64,000 nt of DNA from Cyanobium sp. WAJ14-Wanaka (GCF_024345375.1 NZ_JAGQAZ010000002.1:310001-374000); one strand, 5' to 3'. Positions 1 through 8,528 are shown, counted from the stretch's first letter. Numbers and translations are program-made. Notes: generated by a model not told the origin, from the letters alone.

Positions 1-885
1 CTGCTCAAGTACGACACCATGCTTGGCCCCCTCCGCAATGCGGAGGTGACCTATACCGAAGACACAATTATTGTCAACGGAAAAGAGATCAAGACCTTCT
101 GCGATCGCAATCCAGCCAACCTGCCCTGGAAGGAGTGGGGCGTGGATTTGGTAATTGAGTCCACCGGTGTTTTCAACGACGATGTTGGTGCCAGCAAGCA
201 CTTTGAGGCTGGCGCCAAGAAGGTCATCCTCACGGCCCCCGGTAAAGGCGCAAAGGTTGGAACCTTTGTGGTGGGTGTTAACGCTGACCAGTACCGCCAC
301 GAAGATTGGGACATCCTCAGCAACGCCAGCTGCACCACCAACTGCATGGCTCCGGTGGTGAAGGTGCTGGATCAGGAGTTCGGCATCGTCAAGGGCACCA
401 TGACGACCACCCACAGCTACACCGGTGACCAGCGTATCCTGGATTCCGCCCACCGCGACCTGCGCCGGGCAAGGGCCGCAGCCGTCAACATTGTGCCCAC
501 CAGCACCGGTGCTGCCCAGGCAGTTGCCTTGGTCTATCCGCCGATGAAGGGCAAGTTGAGTGGCATCGCCATGCGCGTTCCGACCCCCAACGTGTCCGTC
601 GTTGACATCGTCCTCGACATCAGCCGCGACACGACCAAAGAAGAGGTAAACGCCCTGCTCAAGGCCTCTTCCGAGGGCTCGATGAAGGGCATCATCAAGT
701 ACTGCGATTTGCCCCTGGTATCAAGCGACCACGCCGGCACCGATGAGAGCACCATCATCGACTCCGAACTCACCCTGGTGATGGGCGGCAACATGCTGAA
801 GGTGATCTGCTGGTACGACAACGAGTGGGGCTACAGCCAGCGCGTTGTTGATCTCGCTGAGATAGTTGCCAAACAATGGAAGTGA
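1..885 (+). CDS. gap2: Glyceraldehyde-3-phosphate dehydrogenase, Gap2 type (5' end cut by window)
   Basis: NAD(P)-dependent glyceraldehyde-3-phosphate dehydrogenase of the Calvin cycle, acting in the cytosol. The reading frame is open from base 1, so the gene starts upstream. 294 residues are present of about 340, and the missing part is the beginning of the Rossmann fold. The catalytic cysteine lies in NASCTTNC, about residue 109 of the fragment. It is followed by [14 protein letters not shown] and the [18 protein letters not shown] stretch typical of the photosynthetic, plastid GapA/B-like Gap2 class rather than glycolytic Gap1. That class assignment rests on remembered family motifs. The C-terminal [11 protein letters not shown] signature is intact. 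A hairpin terminator follows directly. Confidence 0.97.
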   Translation: MLKYDTMLGPLRNAEVTYTEDTIIVNGKEIKTFCDRNPANLPWKEWGVDLVIESTGVFNDDVGASKHFEAGAKKVILTAPGKGAKVGTFVVGVNADQYRHEDWDILSNASCTTNCMAPVVKVLDQEFGIVKGTMTTTHSYTGDQRILDSAHRDLRRARAAAVNIVPTSTGAAQAVALVYPPMKGKLSGIAMRVPTPNVSVVDIVLDISRDTTKEEVNALLKASSEGSMKGIIKYCDLPLVSSDHAGTDESTIIDSELTLVMGGNMLKVICWYDNEWGYSQRVVDLAEIVAKQWK

Positions 886-894
886 TCTTCCAGG

Positions 895-920
895 CCGCCC
901 CGAACGGGGCGGTTTTTTTT
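895..920 (+). terminator. Rho-independent terminator of gap2
   Basis: A perfect 7-bp stem, CCGCCCC paired with GGGGCGG around a GAAC loop, is followed directly by eight T residues. It begins 10 bases after the gap2 stop codon and separates gap2 from the convergent cyclophilin gene. It is the clearest terminator in the window. Confidence 0.93.
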
Positions 921-945
921 GTCTATTTGCCTAGTCCCGATGGGG

Positions 946-2019
946 TTAGGCGTGGGGCTGGAGGTTTGATCCACCCTCGACAACCTTGGCTTTGACGATG
1001 CCGTCATCGGCCGTGAGCTCTTCGAGCACATCAAAGCCATCCACCACGTAGCCAAAGGCGGCATAGCGCCCATCGATCAGGTTTAGCCCGGCCGGAGTTA
1101 GTTCTGGCTCAAACAGAAAGAGGAAGAACTGGGATGAACCATCGGCAAGCCCCTCGTCGGAGTGGGCCCAGCCCAGGGTTCCCTTGGTGGAGAAGGGCAG
1201 TTCCGGCGCTGCCTTGAACATGCCCAGGTCTTCGAATGTCTGGTTGTAGAAGGGGGTTTCCTGGCCCGGCACCTTGATTTCTAGTGGCACCTTGCGCTCC
1301 AGCTTGGTTTGGGGATCGATAAAGCCCTCTTCGGGGCCCTTGGGGTCCCCCGTTTGCAGGACGTAGAAGTCTTCGGCCCTGATGAAGGGCAGCCCGTCAT
1401 AGAAACCCCGCTGCACCAGGTCCACAAAGGCGCCAGCAGTCAGGGGGGCGTTGTAGCCGTCCACCACGGCGGTCAGATCGCCTTTGGTGGTGGTGAGTTG
1501 CACGGTGGCGCGGCCCAGCAGCCTGGGCAGGTCGTCGTATTCGGCTGGAAGGGTATAGGGGAAGGGACCGACCAACAGGTCTTCGGCTGTGCCAATCGTG
1601 GTTAGGGCAGTGCGGCGAGCTTCTAGAAAGCGGTCGCGGTCCTGGGCTTCGGCGGCGGCGGCCAGGGTTTGTAGCTGTCCATTGAGCTGGCCCAGCAGCT
1701 CATCAGCTGTGACGTGGTCCTGTTGCTTAAAGCTGGCCAGGATCGGGCCCTGGCGGGTGGTCAGCAGCGCTTGGCTCTTGCGAACGGAGTTTTCTAGGGC
1801 TGGCCAGCGCTTGGCCCGTAGATCGTCGCTGGTGCCCTCAATTTTGTGTTGGAGGTTCTGCAGATCTGGGGCATCGATCGGCAGGGCGTTGCGCAGCAGG
1901 GCTGCTGGATCGGTTACCGCATTGCCCTGGGGCAGCGCGGCCCAGGCAGGTGGCAGGGCCACCAGTAATCCGAGCAATAGGGACATTGCCCAGGCCCACC
2001 AGTTTTGGCCTTTTGCCAT
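946..2019 (-). CDS. Cyclophilin-type peptidyl-prolyl isomerase, thylakoid-lumen TLP40/CYP38 type
   Basis: Secreted peptidyl-prolyl cis-trans isomerase resembling plant TLP40/CYP38, a lumenal factor for photosystem II assembly. Starting at the ATG at 2019 gives 357 residues with a clean signal peptide: positive MAKGQNWW, a hydrophobic stretch, and a PPAWA cleavage region near residue 27. A longer frame reaches 2109 but would bury the signal sequence. Residues about 30-160 are helical, as in the N-terminal domain of TLP40. The cyclophilin fold follows from about 170, with TTKGDLT, the FYDGLPF-like strand and [15 protein letters not shown]. The canonical catalytic residues are divergent, as in CYP38, so isomerase activity is doubtful. 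The gene diverges from efp. Confidence 0.88.
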   Translation of the reverse strand: MAKGQNWWAWAMSLLLGLLVALPPAWAALPQGNAVTDPAALLRNALPIDAPDLQNLQHKIEGTSDDLRAKRWPALENSVRKSQALLTTRQGPILASFKQQDHVTADELLGQLNGQLQTLAAAAEAQDRDRFLEARRTALTTIGTAEDLLVGPFPYTLPAEYDDLPRLLGRATVQLTTTKGDLTAVVDGYNAPLTAGAFVDLVQRGFYDGLPFIRAEDFYVLQTGDPKGPEEGFIDPQTKLERKVPLEIKVPGQETPFYNQTFEDLGMFKAAPELPFSTKGTLGWAHSDEGLADGSSQFFLFLFEPELTPAGLNLIDGRYAAFGYVVDGFDVLEELTADDGIVKAKVVEGGSNLQPHA

Positions 2020-2132
2020 GCCCTTTTGTGTCGCTGCCTGGACTTTGGCATAACGAAACCGTCCATTGTTGGGGGCTGGCTGGGGCTGCCCCTGTAGCCA
2101 GCCGTACAATCCGCCAGATCCGAACCGCCGGA

Positions 2133-2693
2133 ATGATCTCCAGCAACGACTTTCGTACGGGCACCACGATTGAGCTGGATGGCCAGGTCTGGCGTGTCGT
2201 TGAATTTCTGCACGTAAAACCCGGCAAGGGTTCTGCTTTTGTGCGCACCAAGCTCAAGGCGGTGCAAAGCGGCAACGTGGTGGAGAAGACTTTCCGGGCT
2301 GGCGAGACCATGCCCCAGGCGGTGCTCGAGAAGGCCACCCTCCAGCACACCTACATGGAGGGTGATGACTACGTCTTTATGGACATGGCTTCCTACGAGG
2401 AGACCCGTCTGACCGCCAAACAGATTGGCGATACCCGCAAGTACCTCAATGAGGGCATGGAGGTCAGCGTCATCTACTGGAATGGCAAGCCCTTGGAGGT
2501 GGAACTGCCCAATTCCGTGGTGCTGCAGATAACCCAGACCGACCCTGGGGTTAAGGGTGATACGGCCACAGGTGGCACCAAGCCCGCCATTGTGGAGACA
2601 GGTGCCCAGGTGATGGTTCCCCTGTTCCTCTCAATCGGCGAGAGGATCAAGATTGATACCCGCACCGATAGCTACCTGGGTAGGGAGAACTGA
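2133..2693 (+). CDS. efp: Translation elongation factor P
   Basis: Elongation factor P relieves ribosome stalling at proline stretches. The 186 residues from the ATG at 2133 match the usual family length, and the protein begins [17 protein letters not shown], a standard KOW-domain start. The tip loop reads [14 protein letters not shown], where the central lysine is the position modified in many bacteria. The C-terminal OB-fold ends [18 protein letters not shown], the family signature. A longer in-frame start at 1950 would overlap the divergent cyclophilin gene and add nothing family-like. accB starts 5 bases downstream, the conserved efp-accB order of cyanobacteria, so the two are likely one operon. 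Confidence 0.97.
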   Translation: MISSNDFRTGTTIELDGQVWRVVEFLHVKPGKGSAFVRTKLKAVQSGNVVEKTFRAGETMPQAVLEKATLQHTYMEGDDYVFMDMASYEETRLTAKQIGDTRKYLNEGMEVSVIYWNGKPLEVELPNSVVLQITQTDPGVKGDTATGGTKPAIVETGAQVMVPLFLSIGERIKIDTRTDSYLGREN

Positions 2694-2698
2694 TCGCC

Positions 2699-3184
2699 AT
2701 GCAGTTAAGTCACGACCAACTCCGCCAGCTCCTCGACCTGATTGGCGAGAGCGACATCCAGGAACTGAAGCTTGAGGGCGACGATTTCCGCCTCGAGGTG
2801 CGCCGCAATCTGCCTGGGGCAGCCCCAGTGGCCATGGTCCAGGCCGCCCCAATGGCTGCTGCGATGCAGATGGCACCAGCTGCTGGGGGACTGCCGGCGA
2901 CGCCCTCCCCGCCACCCCCGGCCGCTGCCGCTAGCCGCACTGACCTCTTGGAGATCACGGCCCCGATGGTCGCGACCTTCTACCGCTCCTCGGCCCCCGG
3001 AGAGGCCCCCTTCATCGAAGTGGGCTCCCGCATCAGCGTGGGTCAAACAATCTGCATCCTTGAGGCGATGAAGCTCATGAATGAGCTCGAAGCCGAAGTG
3101 GGTGGAGAGGTGGTGGAAATACTGGTGGAAAATGGCACCCCAGTCGAATTTGGCCAGGTTTTGATGCGGGTCAAGCCCGGCTGA
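2699..3184 (+). CDS. accB: Biotin carboxyl carrier protein of acetyl-CoA carboxylase
   Basis: Carries the biotin that shuttles CO2 between biotin carboxylase and carboxyltransferase in the first step of fatty-acid synthesis. It is 161 residues long. An N-terminal helical part of about 40 residues is followed by an Ala/Pro/Met-rich flexible linker (about 41-78) and the biotinyl domain (about 80-161). The biotin site is EAMKLMNE with lysine 125. The gene begins 5 bases after efp, consistent with co-transcription. Its last 14 bases overlap the end of the convergent pdxA gene. Confidence 0.97.
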   Translation: MQLSHDQLRQLLDLIGESDIQELKLEGDDFRLEVRRNLPGAAPVAMVQAAPMAAAMQMAPAAGGLPATPSPPPPAAAASRTDLLEITAPMVATFYRSSAPGEAPFIEVGSRISVGQTICILEAMKLMNELEAEVGGEVVEILVENGTPVEFGQVLMRVKPG

Positions 3185-4199
3185 GTTCCCCGGCGGTTTC
3201 GATGGCCGCCGCCATGCTCAAGGCCCGGGCGACGCCCATGCCGGCGATCCCAAATCCCGTGCCGTGGTCTGGTGAGGTCCGCAGAAAAGGCAGCCCCAGG
3301 GTGGTGTTCACGGCGGCGTCGAAGGCCAGCAGTTTCACCGGGATCAGGCCTTGGTCGTGATACAGGGCCAGATAGCCGTTTGGGCCAGGGGCGGAGCTTC
3401 TCCAGGCCTCCGCAGCCCCAAGCCAGCAGGTGTCTGGCGGTAGGGGTCCCTCCAGGCGAACCTCTGGATGGGCCCGTTGCCAGCTGGCCAAGCTGGCTTC
3501 CAGCCATTGGCTTTCCTCCAGGCCCAGTTGGCCCCCTTCGCCGGCATGGGGATTTAGCCCCGCTACCAGCAGATGGGGGCGGGCCGTAAAGCGCCGGCAA
3601 AACCCGTTCAGCAGATCGAGTTTGGCTTGCACGAGCTCCCCATTCAGCTGGCGGGGCACCTCGGCTAGGGGGATGTGGGTGGTGGCGAGCAGGGTGTTCA
3701 TGCGCCAGTGGCCGCCGGGGGCTTTGGCGGTGAAGAGCATCGAGGCATGGGCGCAGCCGGCCAATTCGGCCAGGCGCTCGGTTTGGCCTGGATAACGGTG
3801 GCCTGCGGCATGCCAGCTGGCCTTACAGATTGGAGCGGTCACCAATGCCTGGCATTGGCCCTTTTGCACTGCCTGGGTGGCGGCGGTGAGCCAGAGAAAG
3901 CTGTCATGGCCGCTGCCGGTGCTGCCCTGCCCCGGCTTGACCGGTTCTGTCAGGGGTAGGTCCAGCATCTCCAGCTGGGCCGGATCTACTAGGGGTTCGG
4001 GGCTGATTTGCCGCAGCATTTCGTACTGACCTTCAAGCCAGCGGCGGCAGCCCACCAGCAGGGGGGGCTGTTCGCTTGCCGCCCCCTGGGCGAGGGCCTT
4101 GAGGGTCACTTCCGCCCCAATGCCGGCGGGATCACCGAGGGCAATGGCCAGGCGCAGTTGCTTGGGGTTGGATGGGGCCTGGCTCAAGCTTGTGCCCAT
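3171..4199 (-). CDS. pdxA: 4-hydroxythreonine-4-phosphate dehydrogenase
   Basis: NAD-dependent oxidation of 4-phosphohydroxy-L-threonine in the DXP-dependent pyridoxal 5'-phosphate pathway. It is 342 residues, close to the family norm. Family motifs include ALGDPAGIGAEV near the N-terminus, TAPICKASWHAAG in the middle, GLNPHAGEGG and YHDQGLIPVK, which carry metal- and substrate-binding histidines. The C-terminal RTSPDHGTGFGIAG is also typical. The start codon at 4199 lies inside a CATG that also gives the ATG of a divergent small gene. The 3' end overlaps accB by 14 bases. Confidence 0.96.
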   Translation of the reverse strand: MGTSLSQAPSNPKQLRLAIALGDPAGIGAEVTLKALAQGAASEQPPLLVGCRRWLEGQYEMLRQISPEPLVDPAQLEMLDLPLTEPVKPGQGSTGSGHDSFLWLTAATQAVQKGQCQALVTAPICKASWHAAGHRYPGQTERLAELAGCAHASMLFTAKAPGGHWRMNTLLATTHIPLAEVPRQLNGELVQAKLDLLNGFCRRFTARPHLLVAGLNPHAGEGGQLGLEESQWLEASLASWQRAHPEVRLEGPLPPDTCWLGAAEAWRSSAPGPNGYLALYHDQGLIPVKLLAFDAAVNTTLGLPFLRTSPDHGTGFGIAGMGVARALSMAAAIETAGELSRA

Positions 4200-4407
4200 G
4201 CTGCGCTGGTTGGTGATCGGCTTGCTGTTGTTTGGCCTGGGAACGGGCCTGCGTCAGGGTTGGATTGTGCTGCGTTGGGGTCGCATGCTCCAAGAATTGG
4301 GCTTGCCCTACGTGACTGATCTGGAAGGCTTCTCCGACTGTGCCGCGCCGAGCTCGCCTTTGCCGAACCAGTCGGCGCCCCGTTCTTCTGCCAGGCAGGC
4401 CAGATAG
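4198..4407 (+). CDS. Small predicted membrane protein, unknown function
   Basis: A 69-residue frame beginning MLRWLVIGLLLFGLGTGL, one strongly hydrophobic helix, followed by a short charged tail ending ARQAR. Its ATG shares the palindrome CATG with the start of pdxA on the other strand. The last 100 bases lie antisense to the end of the following epimerase-like gene. Good membrane-helix character and placement support a real gene. Against it are the long antisense overlap and the lack of a recognised family. I cannot give a function. Confidence 0.45.
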   Translation: MLRWLVIGLLLFGLGTGLRQGWIVLRWGRMLQELGLPYVTDLEGFSDCAAPSSPLPNQSAPRSSARQAR

Positions 4408-5258
4408 CCCTGGCGGTAGCTCGGGTAGCGGAGTTTGTAACCCAGCCTTTGGCAGAGCAGGTGATTGGAGGCGCGCCGGTTTTCGGCCCAAAAGCTGCGG
4501 GCCATGGCACTGAGACTGGGGGCAATCTCCCCAAATCTTTCGGCCCTGGGCAAGGGGCAGTTGAGCAGATGGGCCGCGAAGCCCAGGGTTTCGCTGGAGG
4601 GGCAGGGATAGTCGTCGCAGACGTTTATCAGCTTTGGCCGTTCGCTTGCCGTTTGCTTCTGGCAATGCAGCAGGGAGCCAACGATGTCGTCGACATGCAC
4701 CCGGGAGAAAACCTGCTGGGGCTTGTGAATCAGCCTGCTTTCTCCCGCCAACAAGGCTTTGAAGGGGGAGCGGTGGGGGCCGTAGATAGCTGGTAGGCGA
4801 AAAATTTGCACAGGCAGGCCTGATTCCAGCCAACTCTCTTCTGCCTGCTGTCTGGCCCTGCTGCGGCCTTGGGCTGCTGCCACCGGCGTGCTTTCGTCCA
4901 CCCAGGCTCCCCCGCTGTCTCCGTAGACGCCCGTTGTCGATAGGTAGCCCAGCCAGGCCAGGGGTAGGTGGCGCAGTAGCTCGCCAAGGTGCAGCAGGGC
5001 AGGATCTTCGCCATTGGCCCTGGGCGGCAGGCTCACCAGCACGTGGGTGGTGCCTGCCAGCTCCTCCAGGGTTGGGATGGCCCCGATTTCCGGGTCAAAC
5101 ACCAGCCAGCTTCCTGGGTAGCTGGGGGCCTTCGCCTGGCGGCTTGTGAGTAAGGCCCCGTTGCCGAGTTGGCGCCAGGCCCGGGCAAACCGCTGGCCGG
5201 TGTAGCCCCCGCCAATAACCAGCAACTGGAGAGGGGGGTTGACAGCAGCCCTGGTCAT
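4308..5258 (-). CDS. NAD(P)-binding epimerase-like protein (extended/atypical SDR)
   Basis: A 316-residue Rossmann-fold protein of the SDR superfamily, resembling YeeZ-type sugar-nucleotide epimerase-like proteins. The cofactor loop is VIGGGYTGQRFAR near the N-terminus. A later strand reads YLSTTGVYGDSGG, and the RLPAIYGPHRSP segment is typical of SDR substrate domains. The usual catalytic YxxxK is not obvious, so the reaction is unknown. The 3' end is overlapped by the small membrane-protein gene on the other strand. Start ATG at 5258 gives a normal N-terminus. Confidence 0.85.
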   Translation of the reverse strand: MTRAAVNPPLQLLVIGGGYTGQRFARAWRQLGNGALLTSRQAKAPSYPGSWLVFDPEIGAIPTLEELAGTTHVLVSLPPRANGEDPALLHLGELLRHLPLAWLGYLSTTGVYGDSGGAWVDESTPVAAAQGRSRARQQAEESWLESGLPVQIFRLPAIYGPHRSPFKALLAGESRLIHKPQQVFSRVHVDDIVGSLLHCQKQTASERPKLINVCDDYPCPSSETLGFAAHLLNCPLPRAERFGEIAPSLSAMARSFWAENRRASNHLLCQRLGYKLRYPSYRQGYLACLAEERGADWFGKGELGAAQSEKPSRSVT

Positions 5259-5290
5259 GAGTACATCTGTATTAGTTAGATCTTGTTGGC

Positions 5291-5506
5291 ATGACGGCCT
5301 CAGCTTTCACTCCCACCTTTGCCCCGGTTCCTCGCCCTTCAGTTCAGCATCACGCCCGGCGGCAGCGGATCGCTCCGGTGGCTGGACCGGCCCTGCTGGC
5401 GGCGGTTTTGTGCCTGGTGGCGGTGGTGGTGGCGCCGGAGCGCCCCAGTGATCAGGCCGCCATCTGCCAGCGCCACAACGGCGTCGATGCCTGCAAGGTT
5501 TGGTGA
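5291..5506 (+). CDS. Small membrane protein with C-terminal ICQRH...ACKVW motif
   Basis: A 71-residue protein with a Pro/His/Arg-rich N-terminus, one membrane helix (about 30-48, AGPALLAAVLCLVAVVV) and a short tail, ICQRHNGVDACKVW, with two cysteines. The two-Cys tail ending in VW resembles a small conserved protein of marine Synechococcus and Prochlorococcus that I recall without a function. The last 55 bases overlap the convergent HNH gene. The membrane helix probably leaves the Cys tail on one face, where a disulfide could form; this is inference. Confidence 0.7.
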   Translation: MTASAFTPTFAPVPRPSVQHHARRQRIAPVAGPALLAAVLCLVAVVVAPERPSDQAAICQRHNGVDACKVW

Positions 5507-5892
5507 TTGGCCACCGGCTGCAGCTGCGGGATTTCCTCAGTGGCGGGGCTGGGATTGGCCCACTGCAACAGGCGCAGGGCTAGTCGCAGGTCCCCATCGG
5601 TCCAGGCGCGGATGGCCATGGCCCGCCGGGGGTCATAGAAGCTCTGGCGGCGATACCAGCTGAAGGCATCGGAATCCCCCTTGTGGCCGTTGCAGGCCAG
5701 GCAGGCGGGCACACAGTTCTCGGTGACGCTCAGGCCACCCAAGCTCTGGGGGTGCACGTGATCAATCGATTCAGAGCGCTTGCCGCAGTAGATGCAGCTC
5801 TGATCGGTGAATTGGTGGAGCGACTGGCGCCATCGTCTGACACGGAGCTTGGGACAGAGATCCTCGAGGAAAACTGCATCCCTGGCCTGCAT
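5452..5892 (-). CDS. HNH endonuclease
   Basis: A 146-residue protein with an intact zinc-ribbon HNH nuclease core: CIYC at 33-36, DHVHP at 44-48, SLGG, then CLACNGHKGD at 64-73. The cysteine pairs bind structural zinc and the D-H pair forms the catalytic site. The remaining helical C-terminus (about 80-146) has no recognised domain. It diverges from the HARP/SNF2-type helicase gene with only 50 bases between the starts, suggesting shared control or a joint DNA-processing role. It could equally be a stand-alone housekeeping HNH protein as found in many cyanobacteria. Confidence 0.9.
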   Translation of the reverse strand: MQARDAVFLEDLCPKLRVRRWRQSLHQFTDQSCIYCGKRSESIDHVHPQSLGGLSVTENCVPACLACNGHKGDSDAFSWYRRQSFYDPRRAMAIRAWTDGDLRLALRLLQWANPSPATEEIPQLQPVANHQTLQASTPLWRWQMAA

Positions 5893-5942
5893 CAGCGCGA
5901 CTCGGTTGGCGGCAGTTTGACGCTATTGCCCTGGCTGTCAAT

Positions 5943-7556
5943 GTGTCGAAGACTGCAGTTTCGCGAATGCGCTGTTTGCTGCGGCTGGGGGCAACGGGGC
6001 AAATCGAGGTGGTTAGCCCGTTTGATGCGGTAACCCAGGCCCAGCTCCGGGCGATTCGCCCCAGGGGGCAGTGGTTAAGCAAGCGTCGCTGCTGGCAATT
6101 TCCCCTGGAGGCTTCAGCGGCCCTGCAGCAGGCCTTGGCCGGCCGCTTCCCTTTGGAGCCTGAGCTGGCCCAGTGGCTGGCCTGGATGGAGCAGCCCCTG
6201 CCCCCTTTGCCCCCGCACCGGCAAATGGTGGCCGCAGCTGAATTACAAAATCCCTTGCCCGATGGCCGCAGCCTCTTCGCCCACCAGAAGGCCGGGGTGC
6301 GCTGGTTGTTGGCCCGGCGGGGGGCAGTGCTGGCCGATGCCATGGGTTTGGGCAAAACCCTCACCGCCCTGGTGGCGGCAAGGGCCCTGGGACGCCTGGC
6401 CGACTGTCGAATCATGGTGATTGCCCCGGTGGGGCTGCACGCCCATTGGGGGGCTGAGGCGGTGGCCCTGGGCCTGCATTTGGAGCTGCACAGCTGGGCC
6501 AAGCTGCCGGCCGAATTGCCCCCAGCCGGCACGGTATTGATTGCCGATGAGGCCCATTTTGCCCAGAACGGCCAGACCACCCGCAGTCGTGCCCTTTTGC
6601 GCCTGGCGCGCCATCCCCGGCTGCGGGCCATTTGGCTGCTTACGGGCACACCGATGAAAAATGGCCGACCCGCCCAGCTTTTTCCCCTGTTGGCCGCCAT
6701 TGGCCACCCCCTAGCCCGGGATCAGCGCCAATACGAGGAATTGTTTTGTTTGGGCCATTGGCGTGAACAGGCTGGTCAGCGGGTCTGGCAGGCCTCGGGC
6801 GCCACGCGCTTGGCCGAGCTCCAAAGGCTCACCCGCCCCCTGCTCCTGCATCGCCGCAAGCAGGATTGCCTGGATCTGCCGCCCAAGCTGCGCCGCTGCT
6901 GGCCCGTGGAACTGGACCCTGCCGCTGGCCAGGGGTTTGACCACCGTTTGCAGCGCAAGGTGGAGGCCTACCGCCGCCGGGCCGACCGCGGCGAGGTGCG
7001 CCGAGATGCGGCAGTTCTGGCAATTTTCACGGCCATGCGCCAAATCGGCTCCGAATACAAATTGGCGGCGGCCAGGGATCTGGTTGCTCCCCTGCTGGAG
7101 CAGGGGGAGGCGGTGGTGGTCTTCACCTCCTTTGTGGCCACGGCCCAATTGCTGCACCAGGCCCTGGCCCAGGGGTCCTTGCTCACCGGTGCCGTAGCCC
7201 CCGCCGAGCGGCAGCGCCAGGTGGATGGTTTCCAGCGCGGCAGCAGCTCCCTGCTGATTGCCACCTATGGCACCGGTGGCCTGGGTTTCACCTTGCACCG
7301 CGCCAGTCACGTGGTGCTGGTCGAGCGGCCCTGGACCCCTGGCGATACGGAGCAGGCGGAAGACCGTTGTCATCGCATCGGCATGGGGCGTGCCCTAACC
7401 AGCCATTGGCTCCAGCTCGGTGTGGCCGACCAGCTGGTGGATGGCCTGATTGCCAGTAAGGCCGAGCGGATTTCCCTGTTGCTCAACAGCCAGGAGCGGC
7501 TCTTGCAACGGCGCAGCCTGCCGGCGATGGTGCGGCAATTGATGCAGGAGTGGTGA
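5943..7556 (+). CDS. SNF2-family DNA helicase/translocase with HARP-like N-terminus
   Basis: A 537-residue ATP-dependent DNA translocase. Residues about 10-65 look like a HARP domain (SPFD...LRAIRPRG.W...RRCWQFPLEAS), the module that lets SMARCAL1 rewind DNA. The SNF2 core follows: motif I ADAMGLGKT (131-139), motif II DEAH (202-205), motif III LTGTPMKNG, and motifs V/VI TYGTGGLGFTLHRASH and EQAEDRCHRIGMG. No nuclease domain is fused, but an HNH nuclease is encoded divergently next door. The role is probably remodelling stalled forks or D-loops; this is inferred from the family. Confidence 0.92.
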   Translation: MSKTAVSRMRCLLRLGATGQIEVVSPFDAVTQAQLRAIRPRGQWLSKRRCWQFPLEASAALQQALAGRFPLEPELAQWLAWMEQPLPPLPPHRQMVAAAELQNPLPDGRSLFAHQKAGVRWLLARRGAVLADAMGLGKTLTALVAARALGRLADCRIMVIAPVGLHAHWGAEAVALGLHLELHSWAKLPAELPPAGTVLIADEAHFAQNGQTTRSRALLRLARHPRLRAIWLLTGTPMKNGRPAQLFPLLAAIGHPLARDQRQYEELFCLGHWREQAGQRVWQASGATRLAELQRLTRPLLLHRRKQDCLDLPPKLRRCWPVELDPAAGQGFDHRLQRKVEAYRRRADRGEVRRDAAVLAIFTAMRQIGSEYKLAAARDLVAPLLEQGEAVVVFTSFVATAQLLHQALAQGSLLTGAVAPAERQRQVDGFQRGSSSLLIATYGTGGLGFTLHRASHVVLVERPWTPGDTEQAEDRCHRIGMGRALTSHWLQLGVADQLVDGLIASKAERISLLLNSQERLLQRRSLPAMVRQLMQEW

Positions 7557-7973
7557 TTAGCCCTTGGCTGGGGCTGGGGCTGGGGCTGGGGCTGGGGCTG
7601 GGGCTGGGCGGGGCAGGGGCGTGTTGCAAAGCTCCAGCCGCAGCTTCAGTTCGTTCTGCATGGTTATGCCAAGGCTTCCCGCCTTGGCCTGCTTGGCCAG
7701 GGCGTTGGCCCGACGAATGTCCTGGCAGGCGGCTTTGTTTTGGCGTGGCTCGATCAGGCTGCGCAGCAGGTAGCGGTCGTTGAGTGGTCCGGGGTTGTTG
7801 GGGAATGCCTTGACCACTTCGTCGCAGCGCTTTAGTTGCTCTGCGAGCTGGTCGAAGGTGAGTTGGCGTAGGCAATCATCACTGCGCATTTGCCGCTCGG
7901 GCAGGGGCTGTTCGCTGCAGCCCGTCAGCAGCAGGCCCCCCAGCAGCAGGGTTCCCAGGGCCCTGATGGCCAA
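7557..7973 (-). CDS. Small lipoprotein with Ala-Pro repeat tail, unknown function
   Basis: A predicted lipoprotein with lipobox LLTGC. Starting at TTG 7973 the protein has 138 residues, begins with a normal signal region (LAIRALGTLLLGGLLL) and has its lipid-attachment cysteine at residue 19. A longer ATG frame begins at 8078 but overlaps the upstream gene by 89 bases and puts 50 residues before the lipobox, so I prefer TTG. The mature part is helical with three further cysteines. The C-terminus is an Ala-Pro repeat coded by a six-base repeat. No family was recognised. Confidence 0.7.
   Translation of the reverse strand: MAIRALGTLLLGGLLLTGCSEQPLPERQMRSDDCLRQLTFDQLAEQLKRCDEVVKAFPNNPGPLNDRYLLRSLIEPRQNKAACQDIRRANALAKQAKAGSLGITMQNELKLRLELCNTPLPRPAPAPAPAPAPAPAKG
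7566..7608. repeat. Hexanucleotide microsatellite (GGCTGG)n
   Basis: About seven tandem copies of a six-base unit, read GGCTGG on the plus strand. They lie within the 3' end of the lipoprotein gene, where they encode alternating Ala-Pro. Copy changes stay in frame and would only alter the length of the tail. Confidence 0.95.
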
Positions 7974-7989
7974 GGGTGGAACGGCGCGG

Positions 7990-8424
7990 CTACTTGCGAT
8001 TGGTAGCGCCGCTGCCGCTGCCAGCCTTGGTTTCGGTTGGGCTCTCGGTCTTGGCTTCGCCCTTAGTAAATAGGTCACCCAGGTAGCGGCCGCAATCGGG
8101 GAATTTGGCAGGATTTTGGACGACAGCCTCGGAAATCATCACCGATGCATGTTCCTCCGAGGTTTTGAAGGGACTGTCTTTCTGGCGCTTGACCAGGGCG
8201 TAGGCCGCATTCCAGCTCACCTGGTAGCTGTTGCCGTTGGCGCGCAGGTAGCAATACATCTGGGCTCCCTTGGCCCCAGGCGTGACCATCACATTGCCTT
8301 CCGTGGTTTGCACAGCGCTTTCGCTCACCTGGGCCCTTACCGCCGCTGGGCTTAGGCCCAGGGCCAGGAACACGGCTAGCCGGCCCAAGGTGCAACGCAA
8401 GGTGCAGCGTTTGAGCAGGGCCAT
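7990..8424 (-). CDS. Conserved secreted protein, unknown function (possibly DUF6554)
   Basis: A 144-residue protein from the ATG at 8424. It begins with a signal peptide (MALLKRCTLRCTLGRLAVFLALG, cleavage near AVRA-Q). The mature domain has NVMVTPGAKGAQMYCYLR, SEEHASVMISEAVV and FPDCGRYLGDLF, with two conserved-looking cysteines that may form a disulfide. I recall a similar protein in picocyanobacteria annotated DUF6554, but without a function. The C-terminal 20 residues are Ser/Thr/Gly-rich. An earlier ATG at 8457 would spoil the signal peptide. The gene runs into the lipoprotein gene with a short spacer. Confidence 0.82.
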   Translation of the reverse strand: MALLKRCTLRCTLGRLAVFLALGLSPAAVRAQVSESAVQTTEGNVMVTPGAKGAQMYCYLRANGNSYQVSWNAAYALVKRQKDSPFKTSEEHASVMISEAVVQNPAKFPDCGRYLGDLFTKGEAKTESPTETKAGSGSGATNRK

Positions 8425-8528
8425 GTCCTTGTGGGGGCTGGTGGAAAGGGTGACCAACGCTATCGGGCCAATTGGCTTTGCTCAAGGGGTGGATTTGTGT
8501 TGTGATCGGCTCCATTGCCACTGCCACC

